A DNA stretch of 64,000 bases, from NCBI RefSeq assembly GCF_004138125.1, contig NZ_RXHS01000004.1, forward strand, positions 124,001 through 188,000, read 5' to 3'. The DNA comes from Seramator thermalis. GTDB lineage: Bacteria > Bacteroidota > Bacteroidia > Bacteroidales > Dysgonomonadaceae. Positions within the stretch are counted from its first letter, which is position 1. Every line of letters begins with the position of its first letter. Below the pieces are notes generated by a model that saw nothing but the letters and a program-made list of their open reading frames with translations, ran no database searches and was not told the DNA's origin. The position numbers were made by a program, and so were the translations under genes. Of the stretch, positions 17,177 to 26,868 are shown piece by piece.

Positions 17177-18484
17177 ATGTCATCATTTATCATCGAAGGA
17201 GGTCACCGCCTCAAAGGCGAAATACTACCGCAAGGCGCAAAAAACGAAGCTTTACAGGTGATTTGTGCAACTCTGCTTACCGACGAAGAGGTAATCATTG
17301 AAAATGTTCCCGATATTCTCGATGTAAACAACCTAATTTGTCTGCTCCGAGATTTGGGCGTCGAAGTCAAATCGATGGGTAAAAGTGTATGGTCGTTCAA
17401 AGCCACACATATCGATTTGCAGTTTATCAAAACCAACGAGTTTATTCGCAGAAGCGAAGCTCTTCGAGGGTCGGTGATGATTGTCGGTCCTCTTTTGGCC
17501 CGATTCGGTGAAGCTATGGCTCCAAAACCGGGCGGCGACAAGATTGGTCGACGGCGCATTGATACCCACCTCAACGGTATGATGAAGTTGGGCGCTCGAC
17601 TGGAATACGACGAGCAGCGGCTTTCGTATCATTTGACGGCCGACAAGCTCAAAGGTCAGTTTATTCTGCTCGACGAAGCATCGGTGACGGGAACAGCCAA
17701 TTTGATCATGGCATCGGTTTTTGCCGAAGGCGAAACGGTGATTTACAATGCGGCATGCGAGCCTTATGTGGAGCAGTTGAGTAAAATGCTGGTGCGCATG
17801 GGTGCCAAAATTGAAGGAATTGCTTCCAATCGGCTCACCATTACGGGCGTGAGTGTATTGCATGGCTGCCGCCATCGACTATTGCCCGACATGATAGAAA
17901 TCGGGAGTTTTATCGGAATGGCAGCTATGACCGGTTCCGAAATCACCATCAAAAACAGTTCGGCAGAAAACCTGGGTATTATTCCCGAAAGCTTTCGCCG
18001 TATGGGTATCGAAATCGTGCAACAGAATGACGATTTATTCATTCCGCAACAGAATCATTATACGATCGAGTCTTTTATGGATGGCTCCATTCTTACCATT
18101 GCCGATGCACCTTGGCCGGGACTCACACCCGACCTGTTGAGTGTGATGCTGGTGGTGGCAACCAAAGCCGAAGGCTGTGTGCTGATTCACCAGAAAATGT
18201 TCGAAAGTCGTCTCTTTTTTGTGGATAAACTCATTGATATGGGTGCACAAATTATTCTTTGCGATCCGCACAGGGCAACGGTCATCGGGCTTGGCGACCG
18301 TTTCCGATTACGAGGAATGACCATGACTTCACCCGATATTCGGGCCGGAATTTCGTTGCTGATTGCAGCGATGAGCGCTTGCGGAAAAAGTACCATTCAC
18401 AACATCGATCAAATCGATCGGGGTTATCAAAATATAGACACGAGACTCAACGATTTGGGGGCTTATATCCAACGCGTTGAGTAA
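17177..18484 (+). CDS. murA: UDP-N-acetylglucosamine 1-carboxyvinyltransferase
   Basis: 435 residues. It transfers enolpyruvate from PEP to UDP-GlcNAc, the committed step of peptidoglycan synthesis. The substrate-binding GAKNEALQVI segment and the EPT-fold repeats (TGTANLIMAS, DIRAGISLLIAAM) are clear. The catalytic loop reads PGGDKIGRRRID, with Asp121 where most bacteria have Cys (Cys115 in E. coli), a natural variant also known from Chlamydia and Mycobacterium that is insensitive to fosfomycin. Directly downstream of murB, the preceding and following steps are thus co-expressed. Confidence 0.95.
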   Translation: MSSFIIEGGHRLKGEILPQGAKNEALQVICATLLTDEEVIIENVPDILDVNNLICLLRDLGVEVKSMGKSVWSFKATHIDLQFIKTNEFIRRSEALRGSVMIVGPLLARFGEAMAPKPGGDKIGRRRIDTHLNGMMKLGARLEYDEQRLSYHLTADKLKGQFILLDEASVTGTANLIMASVFAEGETVIYNAACEPYVEQLSKMLVRMGAKIEGIASNRLTITGVSVLHGCRHRLLPDMIEIGSFIGMAAMTGSEITIKNSSAENLGIIPESFRRMGIEIVQQNDDLFIPQQNHYTIESFMDGSILTIADAPWPGLTPDLLSVMLVVATKAEGCVLIHQKMFESRLFFVDKLIDMGAQIILCDPHRATVIGLGDRFRLRGMTMTSPDIRAGISLLIAAMSACGKSTIHNIDQIDRGYQNIDTRLNDLGAYIQRVE

Positions 18485-18519
18485 TTTGAAGTACAAAAGT
18501 GCTTTATATTCAAAAAAAA

Positions 18520-18551
18520 TTTGTTTTGTCCATAAGTGTTTTGTTACTTTG
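18520..18551 (+). promoter_or_regulatory. Probable promoter of korAB
   Basis: TTTG (18520-18523), 20-nt spacer, TTACTTTG (18544-18551, one mismatch to TAnnTTTG); leader of about 100 nt before korA. Confidence 0.45.
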
Positions 18552-18660
18552 TACCCGAAAAAGAAAAAAACCACATTCGTTCAAAATAATGACCAATTCA
18601 TTTTTTTTGAAAAGTTACTGTTAACTAAACATCCATTCAATTAATCCATTTACATTTGTT

Positions 18661-20523
18661 ATGAATAATGACATTGTCGTTAAGGACATTAAACAAGTAA
18701 CGGTTCGCTTTTCGGGAGATTCCGGCGACGGCATGCAACTCTCCGGGACATTGTTTTCCACATTGTCCGCAATTTTCGGTAACGAAATTGCCACTTATCC
18801 CGATTATCCGGCCGAAATTCGTGCACCTCAAGGTTCGCTTCAGGGAGTATCCGGTTTTCAGGTGCGTATCGGTTCGAAGGACATCTACAATTCGGGCGAC
18901 AAAACCGATGTGTTGGTGGCTATGAATCCGGCCGCTCTGAAAGTCAACGTCTCGAATCTCAGAAAAGACTCAATAGTGATCTACGATACCGATTCGTTTC
19001 AGAAAAAGGATCTCGAAAAAGCTTTATTTCAAACCGATGACCCCTTTGCCGAACTCAATTTAACATCGGTACAACCCATTCCCGTTGCCATCACGACAAT
19101 GACAAAGAATGCACTCGAAGGGCTGGATCTCGATAATAAACAAGTGTTGCGTAGCAAAAATATGTTTGCTCTGGGAATTGTTTGCTGGCTGTTTAATCGA
19201 CCACTCGAAATTGCGGATCAACTTCTCGAAGAAAAATTTGCAAAGAAACCTTTACTCGTTCAAGCAAACATCAAGGCGCTCGCCGCAGGCTATAATTACG
19301 GCAGCAATACACATCTCACTGCCACAACTTATCGCATAGAGAGTATTGAACATTCCAAGGGATTTTATACCGACGTTAATGGTAATCTGGCAACTGTTTA
19401 CGGTTTGATTGCGGCTGCCGAAAAAGCGGGCCTGAAGCTTTTCTTGGGTTCGTATCCCATCACACCGGCTACCGATATTTTGCACGAACTATCGAAACGT
19501 AAAGATTTCGAAGTAAAAGCATTACAAATGGAAGACGAGATTGCGGGTATTACCTCTGCCTTAGGCGCGAGTTTTGCCGGATGTTTGGCAGCCACCTCTA
19601 CTTCCGGACCGGGCATGTCGCTCAAAAGCGAAGCAATCGGTTTGGCTGTTATGACCGAACTTCCATTGGTAATCATCGATGTGCAACGAAGCGGTCCATC
19701 TACCGGTATGCCGACAAAAAGTGAGCAGACGGATCTCAACCAAGCGCTCTATGGCCGAAACGGTGAGAGCCCGGCTGTAGTGATTGCTGCAACATCTCCT
19801 ACCGATTGTTTCGATAGCGCATTTTGGGCATCAAAACTGGCTATCGAACACATGACTCCGGCCATTCTTCTTACCGACGGATATATTGCCAACGGCTCTT
19901 CGGCATGGAAAATTCCTAATATGGAAGACTATCCCGATATTAAGCCTCATTATGTGCAGGAATACTACAAAGGCGATCCGACTGTGTGGCGTCCTTATTT
20001 TCGCGATGAAGAAACAAAAGTGCGTTATTGGGCTGTGCCGGGAACTCCGAGATACATGCATCGTGTTGGTGGTTTGGAAAAAGATAGCCAAACGGGAATT
20101 ATCTCTACAACTCCGGAAAACCATCAATTGATGGTAAATTACAGAAAAGAAAAAATCGAGAAAATAGCCGATTTCATCCCCTTGCAGGAAGTTATTGGAG
20201 ATCAAGATGCCGACACTCTCATCGTAGGTTGGGGTGGCACTTATGGACATTTGCTCGAAACTATGATTCGAATACAGGCTAATGGGAAAAAAATCGCTTT
20301 TACTCATTTCCGATTTATTTCGCCACTTCCCAAAAATACCGAAGAAATTCTTTCGAAGTTCGACAAGATTATAGTGGCCGAGCAAAACAATGGTCAATTT
20401 GCTTCGTATCTGAAGAGTAAGATCGATCGTTGCCTGCCTATCTACAGATTCAATCGTGTGGAAGGACAACCCTTTATGGTTGAAACATTAGTCGATGAGT
20501 TCATCAAAATAATGGAAAAATAA
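18661..20523 (+). CDS. korA: 2-oxoglutarate:ferredoxin oxidoreductase, fused gamma-alpha subunit
   Basis: 620 residues. The N-terminal gamma domain (about 1-190) starts VTVRFSGDSGDGMQLSG; the alpha pyrimidine-binding domain (about 205-440) includes GSYPITPATDILHELSKR and QMEDEIAGITSALGAS; a C-terminal transketolase-like domain contains IVGWGGTYGHLLE. With the beta subunit encoded 8 nt downstream it makes or carboxylates 2-oxoglutarate using ferredoxin, feeding reduced ferredoxin to systems such as the Rnf complex encoded later in this window. A related 2-oxoacid specificity cannot be excluded from sequence alone. Confidence 0.9.
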   Translation: MNNDIVVKDIKQVTVRFSGDSGDGMQLSGTLFSTLSAIFGNEIATYPDYPAEIRAPQGSLQGVSGFQVRIGSKDIYNSGDKTDVLVAMNPAALKVNVSNLRKDSIVIYDTDSFQKKDLEKALFQTDDPFAELNLTSVQPIPVAITTMTKNALEGLDLDNKQVLRSKNMFALGIVCWLFNRPLEIADQLLEEKFAKKPLLVQANIKALAAGYNYGSNTHLTATTYRIESIEHSKGFYTDVNGNLATVYGLIAAAEKAGLKLFLGSYPITPATDILHELSKRKDFEVKALQMEDEIAGITSALGASFAGCLAATSTSGPGMSLKSEAIGLAVMTELPLVIIDVQRSGPSTGMPTKSEQTDLNQALYGRNGESPAVVIAATSPTDCFDSAFWASKLAIEHMTPAILLTDGYIANGSSAWKIPNMEDYPDIKPHYVQEYYKGDPTVWRPYFRDEETKVRYWAVPGTPRYMHRVGGLEKDSQTGIISTTPENHQLMVNYRKEKIEKIADFIPLQEVIGDQDADTLIVGWGGTYGHLLETMIRIQANGKKIAFTHFRFISPLPKNTEEILSKFDKIIVAEQNNGQFASYLKSKIDRCLPIYRFNRVEGQPFMVETLVDEFIKIMEK

Positions 20524-20531
20524 CTATTAAA

Positions 20532-21563
20532 ATGGAAACAGAACTTAAATATCAAAAATACACTGCCAAGGATTACAAAAGTGAAAATGCTGTTCGCTGG
20601 TGTCCCGGATGTGGTGATCATGCCATCTTGAGTTGTCTCTACAAAGCGATGGCCGAATTAAATATCGAACCTCACCAAACGGCCGTCATTTCAGGTATTG
20701 GTTGCTCATCACGATTGACCTATTATATGAACGCTTACGGCATTCATGGCATTCATGGCCGCGCTTTGGCTATCGCTACCGGAGTGAAAGTTGCCAATCC
20801 CAAACTGAGTGTTTGGGTAGCCACCGGCGATGGCGATTCTTTGGCAATCGGGGGAAATCATTTTATTCATGCCATTCGTCGTAATGTGGACATCAATGTA
20901 TTGTTGTTCAACAACAAAATCTACGGACTGACGAAGGGACAATACTCTCCTACTTCCGACCGCGGATTTGTTTCGAAATCCTCACCTTTCGGAACTGTTG
21001 AAGACCCTTTTATTCCTGCCGAACTTTGTTTTGGTGCGCGTGGCAATTTCTTTGGAAGAGCCATCGACGTCGATCTGAAAAACACAACCGATTTGATGGT
21101 CGCCGCAGCTCGACACAAAGGAACATCCATCGTAGAGATTCTTCAAAACTGTGTCATCTTCAATAATGGTATCCATAATAAGATTTCAGATAAAACATTT
21201 CGCTCCGAAAAAACCATTTTGTTGAAACATGGCGAAAAAATGATTTTTGGTGCTAATAACGATAAAGGAATCGTTGCCGAAGGATGGAATTTGAAAGCCG
21301 TTACGATCGGACAGGACGGATATACATTGGATGACATTTTGGTACACAATGCCACAACTGTAGATAGCACATTACATCTAAAACTTGCCATGATGGGTTA
21401 TGAAAATGATCTTCCTGTGGCTCTGGGCGTAATCCGTTCTGTTGGTGCTCCAACTTTCGAAGCTGAAATCGAAAAGCAGATTGCCGAAGTACAACAAAAA
21501 AAACCGAAACAAACGTTTACCGATTTTTTGTTGCATTCGTCGAATGTGTGGGAAGTGAAATGA
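20532..21563 (+). CDS. korB: 2-oxoglutarate:ferredoxin oxidoreductase beta subunit
   Basis: 343 residues, the thiamine diphosphate and [4Fe-4S]-binding partner of korA. The N-terminal RWCPGCGDHAIL supplies cluster cysteines, and VATGDGDSLAIGGNHF followed by NNKIYGLTKGQ is the TPP/Mg2+ motif. A third cysteine is in ISGIGCSSR. Both subunits are translated from one transcript that ends at the terminator at 21588-21629. Confidence 0.92.
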   Translation: METELKYQKYTAKDYKSENAVRWCPGCGDHAILSCLYKAMAELNIEPHQTAVISGIGCSSRLTYYMNAYGIHGIHGRALAIATGVKVANPKLSVWVATGDGDSLAIGGNHFIHAIRRNVDINVLLFNNKIYGLTKGQYSPTSDRGFVSKSSPFGTVEDPFIPAELCFGARGNFFGRAIDVDLKNTTDLMVAAARHKGTSIVEILQNCVIFNNGIHNKISDKTFRSEKTILLKHGEKMIFGANNDKGIVAEGWNLKAVTIGQDGYTLDDILVHNATTVDSTLHLKLAMMGYENDLPVALGVIRSVGAPTFEAEIEKQIAEVQQKKPKQTFTDFLLHSSNVWEVK

Positions 21564-21587
21564 AATATGATATACTGTAGTAATGAT

Positions 21588-21629
21588 AAAGAGGTTGCCT
21601 CACTTTTGAGACGACCTCTTTTCTTTTTT
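21588..21629 (+). terminator. Terminator of korAB
   Basis: Arms AAAGAGGTTG (21588-21597) and CGACCTCTTT (21612-21621, one G-T pair) with inner CTCA/TGAG pairing, followed by TCTTTTTTC. Confidence 0.8.
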
Positions 21630-21839
21630 CCCTTTTTCGCAGCAAATCCTGTTTTGGTAAAAATTGTAACCCTATTCTGTTTCGCAATCAGGAGACAGCG
21701 TCTCATCATATTCTTTGAAAAGAGCCGGTCCATTTGCCCGATAACAATATAAAATTAAGTTATAAATTCGCCTATATTGTAAATATATCTTTATTAAACC
21801 TATGATTTTTCGGTAATCTCCATGCTGAGTACATACACA

Positions 21840-21883
21840 CCAAGTCCGTATTTGCGTCGTACTTGGGTCGTACTTGGGTCGTG
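21840..21883 (-). repeat. 11-bp tandem repeat, four units (minus-strand orientation)
   Basis: Read on the minus strand, four consecutive 11-nt units are CACGACCCAAG, TACGACCCAAG, TACGACGCAAA and TACGGACTTGG. The third unit is identical to one in the six-unit array at 55838-55903, so both arrays belong to one repeat family. Confidence 0.8.
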
Positions 21884-22006
21884 TCCCACCAATTTATTAA
21901 TATATATAACTAAAACAAATAAATAGTTAATATGATAAGAGGTCGTTTATGGTTGGAATGATTGCGAAACATGCCCGGAAAATCCCCTTCGAAAGCACAA
22001 TTGAAA

Positions 22007-22031
22007 CGGGGAAAGCGATACACTTTCCCCG
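22007..22031. repeat. 9-bp inverted repeat after the susD gene
   Basis: CGGGGAAAG (22007-22015) and CTTTCCCCG (22023-22031), 7-nt loop. It may end the minus-strand pectin transcript, but only a weak T-rich stretch follows on that strand, so the terminator role is uncertain. Confidence 0.4.
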
Positions 22032-22131
22032 CACAAAAAAAATGATACATGACACCAGTTAGCAAGTCGATAAACTAAATTTATCAGGCTTACGTTTTAA
22101 TTACACATACATTCAATTCGAAATAAATTTA

Positions 22132-23826
22132 CTATTGAACATATCCTTCGTTTTGTGTAAATTCATCCTTGTTGAATACTGCATCCAGTTGATTTCTGGG
22201 AATAGGTCGAACGATGTGCCAGGTCTTAACATTATTCGCAGCATCAGGATTTCCTGCTTTTATTCTTTCAACAAATTTATCTTTACCAAAACGTTTTAAA
22301 TCGAACCACCGCAATTGCTCTCCTCCCAACTCTCTTGCTCTTTCATCAAGAATAAAATCCACCGTCATGTCGCTTTTTGTGATCATCATTTCAGAGGCTT
22401 TGCCCGAAATTGCTCTTTTTTCCCTCAATTGATTCATGTAAGACACAGCTTTGTCAGGATCTGATCCCATTAATGCCTCCGCAGCAATCAAATACATTTC
22501 AGAAATTCTGAAAACAAAGGCATCACGTATACTCCTGTCCTCATCCATCGTAGCACGCGTTGGATCATCGAATTTACTTAATTGAAAAGTACGCAATCGG
22601 TTAATTTTCGCGGGTGTATTATCTCCATATAAATCATTGAAATCTAATAATTGGTATTTAGTTGCAACAGCTGCCTTTTGTTCAGCAGAAGCGATTCCTT
22701 TATACAGATAGATAGCCGTATCCGTCATATTTACGTACTTCCCTTTATTTGCCGGATTATTCATCATCCAAAGCTGTTTGAAAGAACCATTCCAACGTTG
22801 GTCTATCGTTTCATCGAATAAATTGACATAATAAAGGGTAGGTAAATATCGATTGAAAGGGCGTCCATTCGCAACATCGCGTTTCATCCCCGGTTGGTCA
22901 TCATATTTCATGCAAAAAAGTAAATGCCCGTTATGCCCCCCATTACGAATAGTATAATCATCGTATTCCGGTTTATTGTATAAATGATCGTTCGAAAATT
23001 CCACATACCAAATTACTTCCGAATTATTGAGCCCATCGGCATTAGACATACTCCAAATCGATTTGTAATCAGGATTCAGAGAGAACAATTTACTGTCAAT
23101 AATTTCGATGGCCAAATCGGCGGCTTGTTTATACAGAGCTGCATTGTTGGTTTGTGAGGCTCTCGTCAGACTCAGACGTGCTTTAAGAGCCTTGGCCGCC
23201 CAAATAGTAACTCTGCCATCGTTACTCCTTTTGGTGGAAAGATTGCTATTGATGCAGGAATCCAAATCGGCAAAAATTTGTTCATAAATTATTTCAGGTT
23301 CTGTTTTGTTTGCAGCAGTCTGCACTCCGATCGTTTCTTCGGTTGTAAAATGAGTGGGACCCCACGTTTCCACTATGTGCCAATAATAAAAGGCTCGAAG
23401 AAAACGCGCTTCGGCGACTCGTTGACGCCGAACTTCCGGGGTGATAGCTGCATCTTTGGCTCTGCCAATCGCCGCATTACACGAATTGATCCCTCGATAG
23501 AGATATTTCCAATAATTACTTAATGGAGTGTTGGTACCATTGAATGCTATTGGGTCATAGTCATTGAGTGTTGTATTGGTGTTGCCGGCAGCCTTGGTGA
23601 AAAGATCAGTGCCGGTTTCGGTAATACCATAAGCATCTTCGCGGCCGTACCATAGTCGCAGCGGCGTATAGCATGAATTGATCAGACTTTCGTATCCGCT
23701 TTGTGATTTATAAAACGGATCGGATGTCAGACTGTTTCGGTTTTCTTCATTCAGAAAATCGCTACACGAAAACAGAAAAAAGATTGATCCTATAATAAAA
23801 AAGAAATGGATTATTTTAGTTTTCAT
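22132..23826 (-). CDS. RagB/SusD family nutrient-binding outer membrane lipoprotein (downstream pair)
   Basis: 564 residues. A lipoprotein signal (IGSIFFLFSCSD, Cys21) precedes the helical TPR-like SusD fold; conserved pieces are AEARFLRAFYYWHIVETWG, KARLSLTRAS, RISEMYLIAAEALMG and LDERARELGGEQLRWFDLKRFG. SusD caps the SusC barrel at the cell surface and captures oligosaccharides. It follows the susC gene at 23854-26826 by 27 nt. That susC carries an in-frame stop codon, so this intact SusD may lack a working partner unless readthrough occurs or another SusC is used. It is the last gene of the pectin transcript. Confidence 0.9.
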   Translation of the reverse strand: MKTKIIHFFFIIGSIFFLFSCSDFLNEENRNSLTSDPFYKSQSGYESLINSCYTPLRLWYGREDAYGITETGTDLFTKAAGNTNTTLNDYDPIAFNGTNTPLSNYWKYLYRGINSCNAAIGRAKDAAITPEVRRQRVAEARFLRAFYYWHIVETWGPTHFTTEETIGVQTAANKTEPEIIYEQIFADLDSCINSNLSTKRSNDGRVTIWAAKALKARLSLTRASQTNNAALYKQAADLAIEIIDSKLFSLNPDYKSIWSMSNADGLNNSEVIWYVEFSNDHLYNKPEYDDYTIRNGGHNGHLLFCMKYDDQPGMKRDVANGRPFNRYLPTLYYVNLFDETIDQRWNGSFKQLWMMNNPANKGKYVNMTDTAIYLYKGIASAEQKAAVATKYQLLDFNDLYGDNTPAKINRLRTFQLSKFDDPTRATMDEDRSIRDAFVFRISEMYLIAAEALMGSDPDKAVSYMNQLREKRAISGKASEMMITKSDMTVDFILDERARELGGEQLRWFDLKRFGKDKFVERIKAGNPDAANNVKTWHIVRPIPRNQLDAVFNKDEFTQNEGYVQ

Positions 23827-23853
23827 AATGACAATATTTTATCGATGAGTAGA

Positions 23854-26826
23854 TTAAAAATCGAGATTAAGACCTAAAACAAGTTGCCTTGTCATGGGGA
23901 AAGACTCGCCTCCCCCTCTTTCGGGATCGTAATCTTTAATTTTACTAAATGTTAGAAGATTTTGTGCGGTAGCATAAAGTCTCAATTGATTGATATGCCA
24001 TTTGTTAACCAGACTTTTGGGAAATGTATATCCAAGATTGATATTTTTTATTTTTAAAAACGATCCATCAACGATACCTAACGTACTAAAATACAATCGA
24101 CTAGTCTGCACTACACTTGCATCCGGACGTGGAAAATCATTCGAGGGATTTTCGGGCGTCCAATAATTGACATTCGAACCATTTTCCAAGCCTTGAGCTT
24201 TGTAACTTGTATTGTAGGTGTAATTTATATACTGCCCTACACGAGCATAAGCAAAGATGGAAAAATCTACATTCTTGATTACAAGCTAGTTATTCATTCC
24301 TATGGTGAAATCGGGACGCTGTTTAAACATAACTCTGTCCTTCACATCAATCGTTCCTTTTTTATCCACATCTTCTACTTTTATTTCACCCGGTTTGCTA
24401 CCATATTTGGCAGCCTCTTCGGCTTCATCCAACTGCCATATTCCGATCTTCTTGTAATCGTAAAGAACTTTGATGGGAGAGCCTACGAACCATTTATTTT
24501 CGACATCCTCTGTTACACCCGACGAAAGTTGTGTGATTTTCTCTTTACTGGTAGAAAAGTTAATATCGGTTGACCATTGAAAATTTTGATTCCTGATGTT
24601 AAGCGTATTAAGTGTAACGTCTAATCCCATATTTTCCGTTTTCCCAATATTTTGCATAATACTGTTGTATCCGCTTGACATAGGCAACACACGCGACAAG
24701 AGTAAATCAGAAGTAAACGATTTATAAACATCCGCTGTGAGTGCAATTCTATTTCCGAAAAGGCCTAAATCCAATCCGACATCATACACATCCGTCGTTT
24801 CCCAACCCAAATCGGGATTCGAAACCAATTTCGGATAGTAACCCAATGCCAATTTATTGTTGAAAGAATATTGCGAAGAACCAAGTCCACCGAGCGTACT
24901 ATAAGGATCGATAGCGCTGTTACCTGATTTTCCCCAACTCAAGCGTAGTTTTAAATTGGAAATATTGGTTGCATTGGACATAAAAGATTCTTCGTTGATG
25001 CGCCATCCTGCTGCTATAGACGGATATGTTGCCCATTTATGTCCTGACGCCAGGACCGACGATCCGTCTCTACGCAATGAAGCCGTGAGCAGATAACGTT
25101 CGTTAAACTTGTAATTTATTCGCCCAAAGTAGGAGAAAGTATTTGTTTTTAAATAGTCACTGCCGATTCTTATTTCCTGTGTATTCGACTCCAGGTAATG
25201 ATACAATGTGTATGCCGATGGCTGATTTCGGCCGCTCGCAGTATAATATTCATACGTATTACTTATGAGTGAGGTTCCAATCATGGCTTGTAAATCATGC
25301 AGTTGACCAAACCTTTTGGTGTAATTCAGCGTATTTTCCCATGTAATATTCGAATTAGAAGAAATATTTGCACCCGAACTCGAAGCCACACCGGCGCCAT
25401 CGAGCGTCATTTTATCGTAAAAAAAGCCTTCGCGCTCATTTGCAAAATCAATACCTATATTCGACCTGAATTTCAAATTCTTAATTATATCCCAATCGGC
25501 ATAACTTGTAGCAAAAAATCTTTTTGCAAGGACATTATCTTTCGTTGCTCCCGGAACATCGTCAAGCAAAGGATTCATCTGTGAAGGATAACCCGGTGCC
25601 GGATATGGATTAACAGTACCATCGTCATTATAGGCCTTTGCAATAGGGATAATCTTATTGGCCATATTCAGCGGGTCACGTCGTTTATCCTGATCCTTAT
25701 ATGTAAACAAAACATTGGCTCCTATTCTGAAATTATCAAAAATATTATGATCTAAAGTAAGACGTCCGTTATACCTGCCATACTGATCATTTACTTTGAA
25801 AATGCCTTTTTCATTCATGAACCCAAACGAGAGGGAATAAGATGTTTTGGCATTTCCTCCTGACATGGAAAGCTCATAGTTTTGTACGTATCCATCATTG
25901 ATTAGTAAACGGGGAAAATCTTCCATTTGTCCATTGTTCAGATATTCTAATTCTACTGGCGAAAATATTTTGGAATCGTCCTCGTTTGAATTCCATTTTC
26001 CGGTGGTGCGATTAGCCTCTCGTTTCAAAGCAGCATATTCGTATCCATCCATATAATCGGGATAAGTCGAAACAGTATTCAATCCGCCATAGGCATTGAA
26101 TGATATTCGCGTTTTACCTTCTTGTCCACGTTTGGTGGTGATAATAATTACTCCATTAGCTCCCTTCGAACCATAAATTGCGGTGGAAGACGCATCCTTA
26201 AGGATTTCGATCGATTCGATGTCAGAAGAATTAATATCTATGTTGCTTCCATAAGGTATTCCATCCACAAGAATTAGAGGAGCATTGCTCGCAGTAATAG
26301 ATCTCTCACCCCGAACAGTAAAACTTAGTCCGGCGCCTGCCTGTCCACTCGATTTGGTGAGATCAACACCTGATACTCGACCTTGTAGCGACTCCAAAGC
26401 ATTTGTTGTAACAACCGATGTAATGTCTTTTGGTTTAATAGTGGAAATTGATCCTGTCAAATCACTTTTCTTTTGCACTCCATATCCAACAACTACCAGT
26501 TCGTCAATCATCTTAATGTCTTCGAACAATTGAATGGCCAAACTGGTATTGCTGCCAACACTGATTTCCTGACCTTTGTAACCTATATAGGTAATTTCGA
26601 GTACATCATTTGGCGTGACTTGCAAAGAAAACCGACCGTCCATATCAGTTACAGTGCCCGATTGCGTGTTCTTGATTTTGACTGTTGCGCCAATAATAGG
26701 TTCTCCATTCATATCAGTTACAGTTCCCGTAATCATTTTTGTTTGAGACCAGCCCAAACTACTTAATGCCAATGCAAATACCAAACATATTATGTACGGT
26801 ATTCTTTTTTTGTGTTTGTTCATCAT
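23854..26826 (-). pseudogene. SusC/RagA family TonB-linked outer membrane transporter interrupted by an in-frame amber codon
   Basis: The frame encodes a signal peptide (about 1-27), a carboxypeptidase-regulatory-like domain (GTVTDMNGEPIIGATVKIKN), a plug (VVVGYGVQKKSDLTGSIS; IEILKDASSTAIYGSKGANG) and the barrel. After 846 codons a TAG occurs at 24288-24286 (context IGMNN-stop-LVIKN). The same frame continues for 143 more codons with typical SusC sequence (VDFSIFAYARVGQY, FLKIKNINLGYTFPKSL, RQLVLGLNLDF). No frameshift is needed. Without readthrough the last barrel strands and the C-terminal aromatic residue needed for barrel insertion are lost. It may be a pseudogene, a recent mutation, or a sequencing error. 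Confidence 0.85.
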
Positions 26827-26868
26827 AATCTGACCAATTAAAATTGTTTTTAAATTATTATAAATAAA

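Larger units (their letters stand above)
21564..22131. other. 568-nt intergenic region between korB and a susD gene
   Basis: Both flanking genes end here (convergent). Besides the korAB terminator it holds an 11-bp tandem repeat array (21840-21883) and a 9-bp inverted repeat (22007-22031). No coding frame is convincing. Confidence 0.6.

Noticed and set aside
18488-18506. Terminator between murA and korA
   Set aside because: The AAGTAC/GTGCTT stem is only 6 bp with a G-T pair and is not followed by a T-run.
23854-24189. A separate 111-residue gene downstream of the interrupted susC
   Set aside because: It is the C-terminal end of the same SusC frame after the TAG, with SusC barrel sequence also present in the 32 codons before its first ATG, so it is not an independent gene.
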